A stretch of DNA of 5,470 bases from Chlorobiota bacterium. GTDB lineage: Bacteria; Bacteroidota; Ignavibacteria; Ignavibacteriales; Ignavibacteriaceae. Numbering within the stretch: the stretch's first letter is position 1; every line of letters starts with the position of its first letter. The notes beneath the pieces are model-generated. The model searched no databases. It had not been told where the DNA came from and saw nothing but the letters and a program-made list of their open reading frames with translations. The position numbers and the translations under genes are program-made. Location: positions 1 through 5,470 of the forward strand of contig RHKR01000199.1 of NCBI GenBank assembly GCA_008363265.1. The letters run 5' to 3'. This document shows, piece by piece, positions 4,546 through 5,470 of the stretch.

Positions 4546-5470
4546 ATGGAATCGATCAGAGACATCTACCGGATTGGCTTCGGCCCTTCGAGCAGCCACA
4601 CAATGGGCCCGCGAAAAGCAGCCGAAATTTTCAGAGAAAAGAATCCCGAATCCCCCAGGTTCCGGGTGACACTTCATGGCTCACTCGCCGCCACAGGCAA
4701 AGGACACCTTACTGACAAGGCACTGCTCGATGTTCTCTCGTACGATAAAACCGAAATTCTCTGGAAGCCGGAACAGATACTTCAGAAACACCCCAACGCC
4801 CTTACACTTGAGGCTCTCGATGCCGCGGGAAGTGTAACCGACTCCTGGCGTGTCTACTCTGTCGGCGGCGGAAAGATAATCGATGACGACCATGACCCTA
4901 CCGAAGACTCCGTCTACCCCCTTACCACAATGAAGGAAATACTTGATTGGACTCAGGAGACCGGCCGCTCATTCTGGGAGTACGTTGAAGAGATCGAAGG
5001 GAAGGAGATATACGACCACCTGGCTGAAGTCTGGGAGGTGATGAAGCAGTCGATAGCAAACGGGCTTGAAGCTGAAGGTGTTCTCCCCGGTCCGCTCAAC
5101 CTCCGAAGGAAAGCTTCTTCTTACTTTGTAAAAGCGAAAAATTACTCAGGCACTCTGAAAGAGAAAACCCTCATTTTTGCATATGCCCTTGCCGTTGGTG
5201 AAGAGAACGCGGCCGGTGGAAGAATGGTTACTGCACCGACTTGCGGCTCATGCGGTACAATGCCTTCCGTTTTGAAAAGGATGGCAGACAGTTTTGAGTT
5301 CTCTGATCAGAAGATCCACAGGGCACTCGCCACCGGCGGATTGATAGGCAATCTTGTAAAACAGAACGCCTCAATTTCAGGAGCGAGGGTTGGATGTCAG
5401 GGTGAAATAGGTACTGCTTGCGCGATGGCAAGTGCCGCTGCCACGAAACTTCTGGGAGGTACACCACTTC
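4546..5470 (+). CDS. Iron-sulfur L-serine ammonia-lyase (L-serine dehydratase), C terminus outside window
   Basis: The visible 308 codons are open to the window end. The enzyme deaminates L-serine to pyruvate and ammonia in the cytosol with a [4Fe-4S] cluster. The beta-domain signature GFGPSSSHTMGP (11-22) comes first, followed by the alpha domain with AVGEENAAGGRMVTAPTCGSCGTMPSVL (216-243) and NASISGARVGCQGEIGTAC (274-292). Cys284 in GCQGE corresponds to the first cluster ligand; the other two (in the LTCDP and PC segments of E. coli SdaA) would lie beyond the window. Compared with E. coli SdaA (about 454 residues, this cysteine near 341) the N-terminal part is roughly 55 residues shorter. 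Both domains are in one chain, unlike the split two-subunit form of some Gram-positives. Cys233 and Cys236 make an unusual CxxC where E. coli-type enzymes read PTNGAAG. The ATG follows AGGAAA (4539-4544) closely. The gene name sdaA would suit the type but is not assigned with certainty. Confidence 0.95.
   Translation, partial: MESIRDIYRIGFGPSSSHTMGPRKAAEIFREKNPESPRFRVTLHGSLAATGKGHLTDKALLDVLSYDKTEILWKPEQILQKHPNALTLEALDAAGSVTDSWRVYSVGGGKIIDDDHDPTEDSVYPLTTMKEILDWTQETGRSFWEYVEEIEGKEIYDHLAEVWEVMKQSIANGLEAEGVLPGPLNLRRKASSYFVKAKNYSGTLKEKTLIFAYALAVGEENAAGGRMVTAPTCGSCGTMPSVLKRMADSFEFSDQKIHRALATGGLIGNLVKQNASISGARVGCQGEIGTACAMASAAATKLLGGTPL

Noticed and set aside
4524..4715. A 63-residue plus-strand frame at the start of the serine lyase
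   Set aside because: It overlaps the start of the serine ammonia-lyase in another frame, where the GPSSSHTMGP motif proves the correct frame.
1..5470. CRISPR array, tRNA/rRNA, transposon or phage gene
   Set aside because: No regularly spaced repeats, cloverleaf-like segments, transposase motifs or terminal inverted repeats were found when reading both strands.

Overview
The window most resembles a member of the Bacteroidota/Chlorobi/Ignavibacteria group. The main evidence is the protein encoded at 2973-4475. It ends in a QNYPNPFNP-type C-terminal sorting domain of the type IX secretion system (T9SS), preceded by an LPVELVSF...YRLKQIDNDG linker domain that is common in Ignavibacteria-like genomes. 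Base composition is intermediate, and genes are packed with short gaps. No RNA genes, insertion sequences, phage genes or CRISPR arrays were seen.

Layout. (1) 11-1364, minus strand: a two-gene, apparently translationally coupled unit. A DJ-1/PfpI (Hsp31-like) protein comes first, then after a 1-base gap a TMEM175-family ion channel. (2) 1365-1488: an AT-rich divergent control region. (3) 1489-1830, plus strand: a small HxlR-family repressor with no cysteine. (4) 1839-2774, minus strand: an atypical short-chain dehydrogenase (NAD-dependent epimerase/dehydratase-like), converging on hxlR with 8 bases between the stop codons. (5) 2775-2972: a divergent intergenic region with an 8-bp inverted repeat. 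(6) 2973-4475, plus strand: a secreted endonuclease/exonuclease/phosphatase-fold protein with a T9SS tail; it has no in-frame ATG at its start. (7) 4476-4545: a hairpin and a possible Bacteroidota-style promoter element. (8) 4546-5470, plus strand: the N-terminal 308 codons of an iron-sulfur L-serine ammonia-lyase, cut by the window end.

How they may work together. The HxlR/DJ-1/TMEM175 cluster looks like one divergently controlled stress module. DJ-1/Hsp31 proteins repair or detoxify reactive carbonyls, several HxlR regulators sense electrophiles, and potassium flux protects E. coli from methylglyoxal through KefB/KefC. A glyoxalase-like enzyme coupled to a non-Kef potassium channel would be a different route to the same protection. 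This is inference. A 10-base string just upstream of both the DJ-1-like and the epimerase-like start codons may link that neighbour as well. The secreted EEP protein and the serine lyase look functionally separate.
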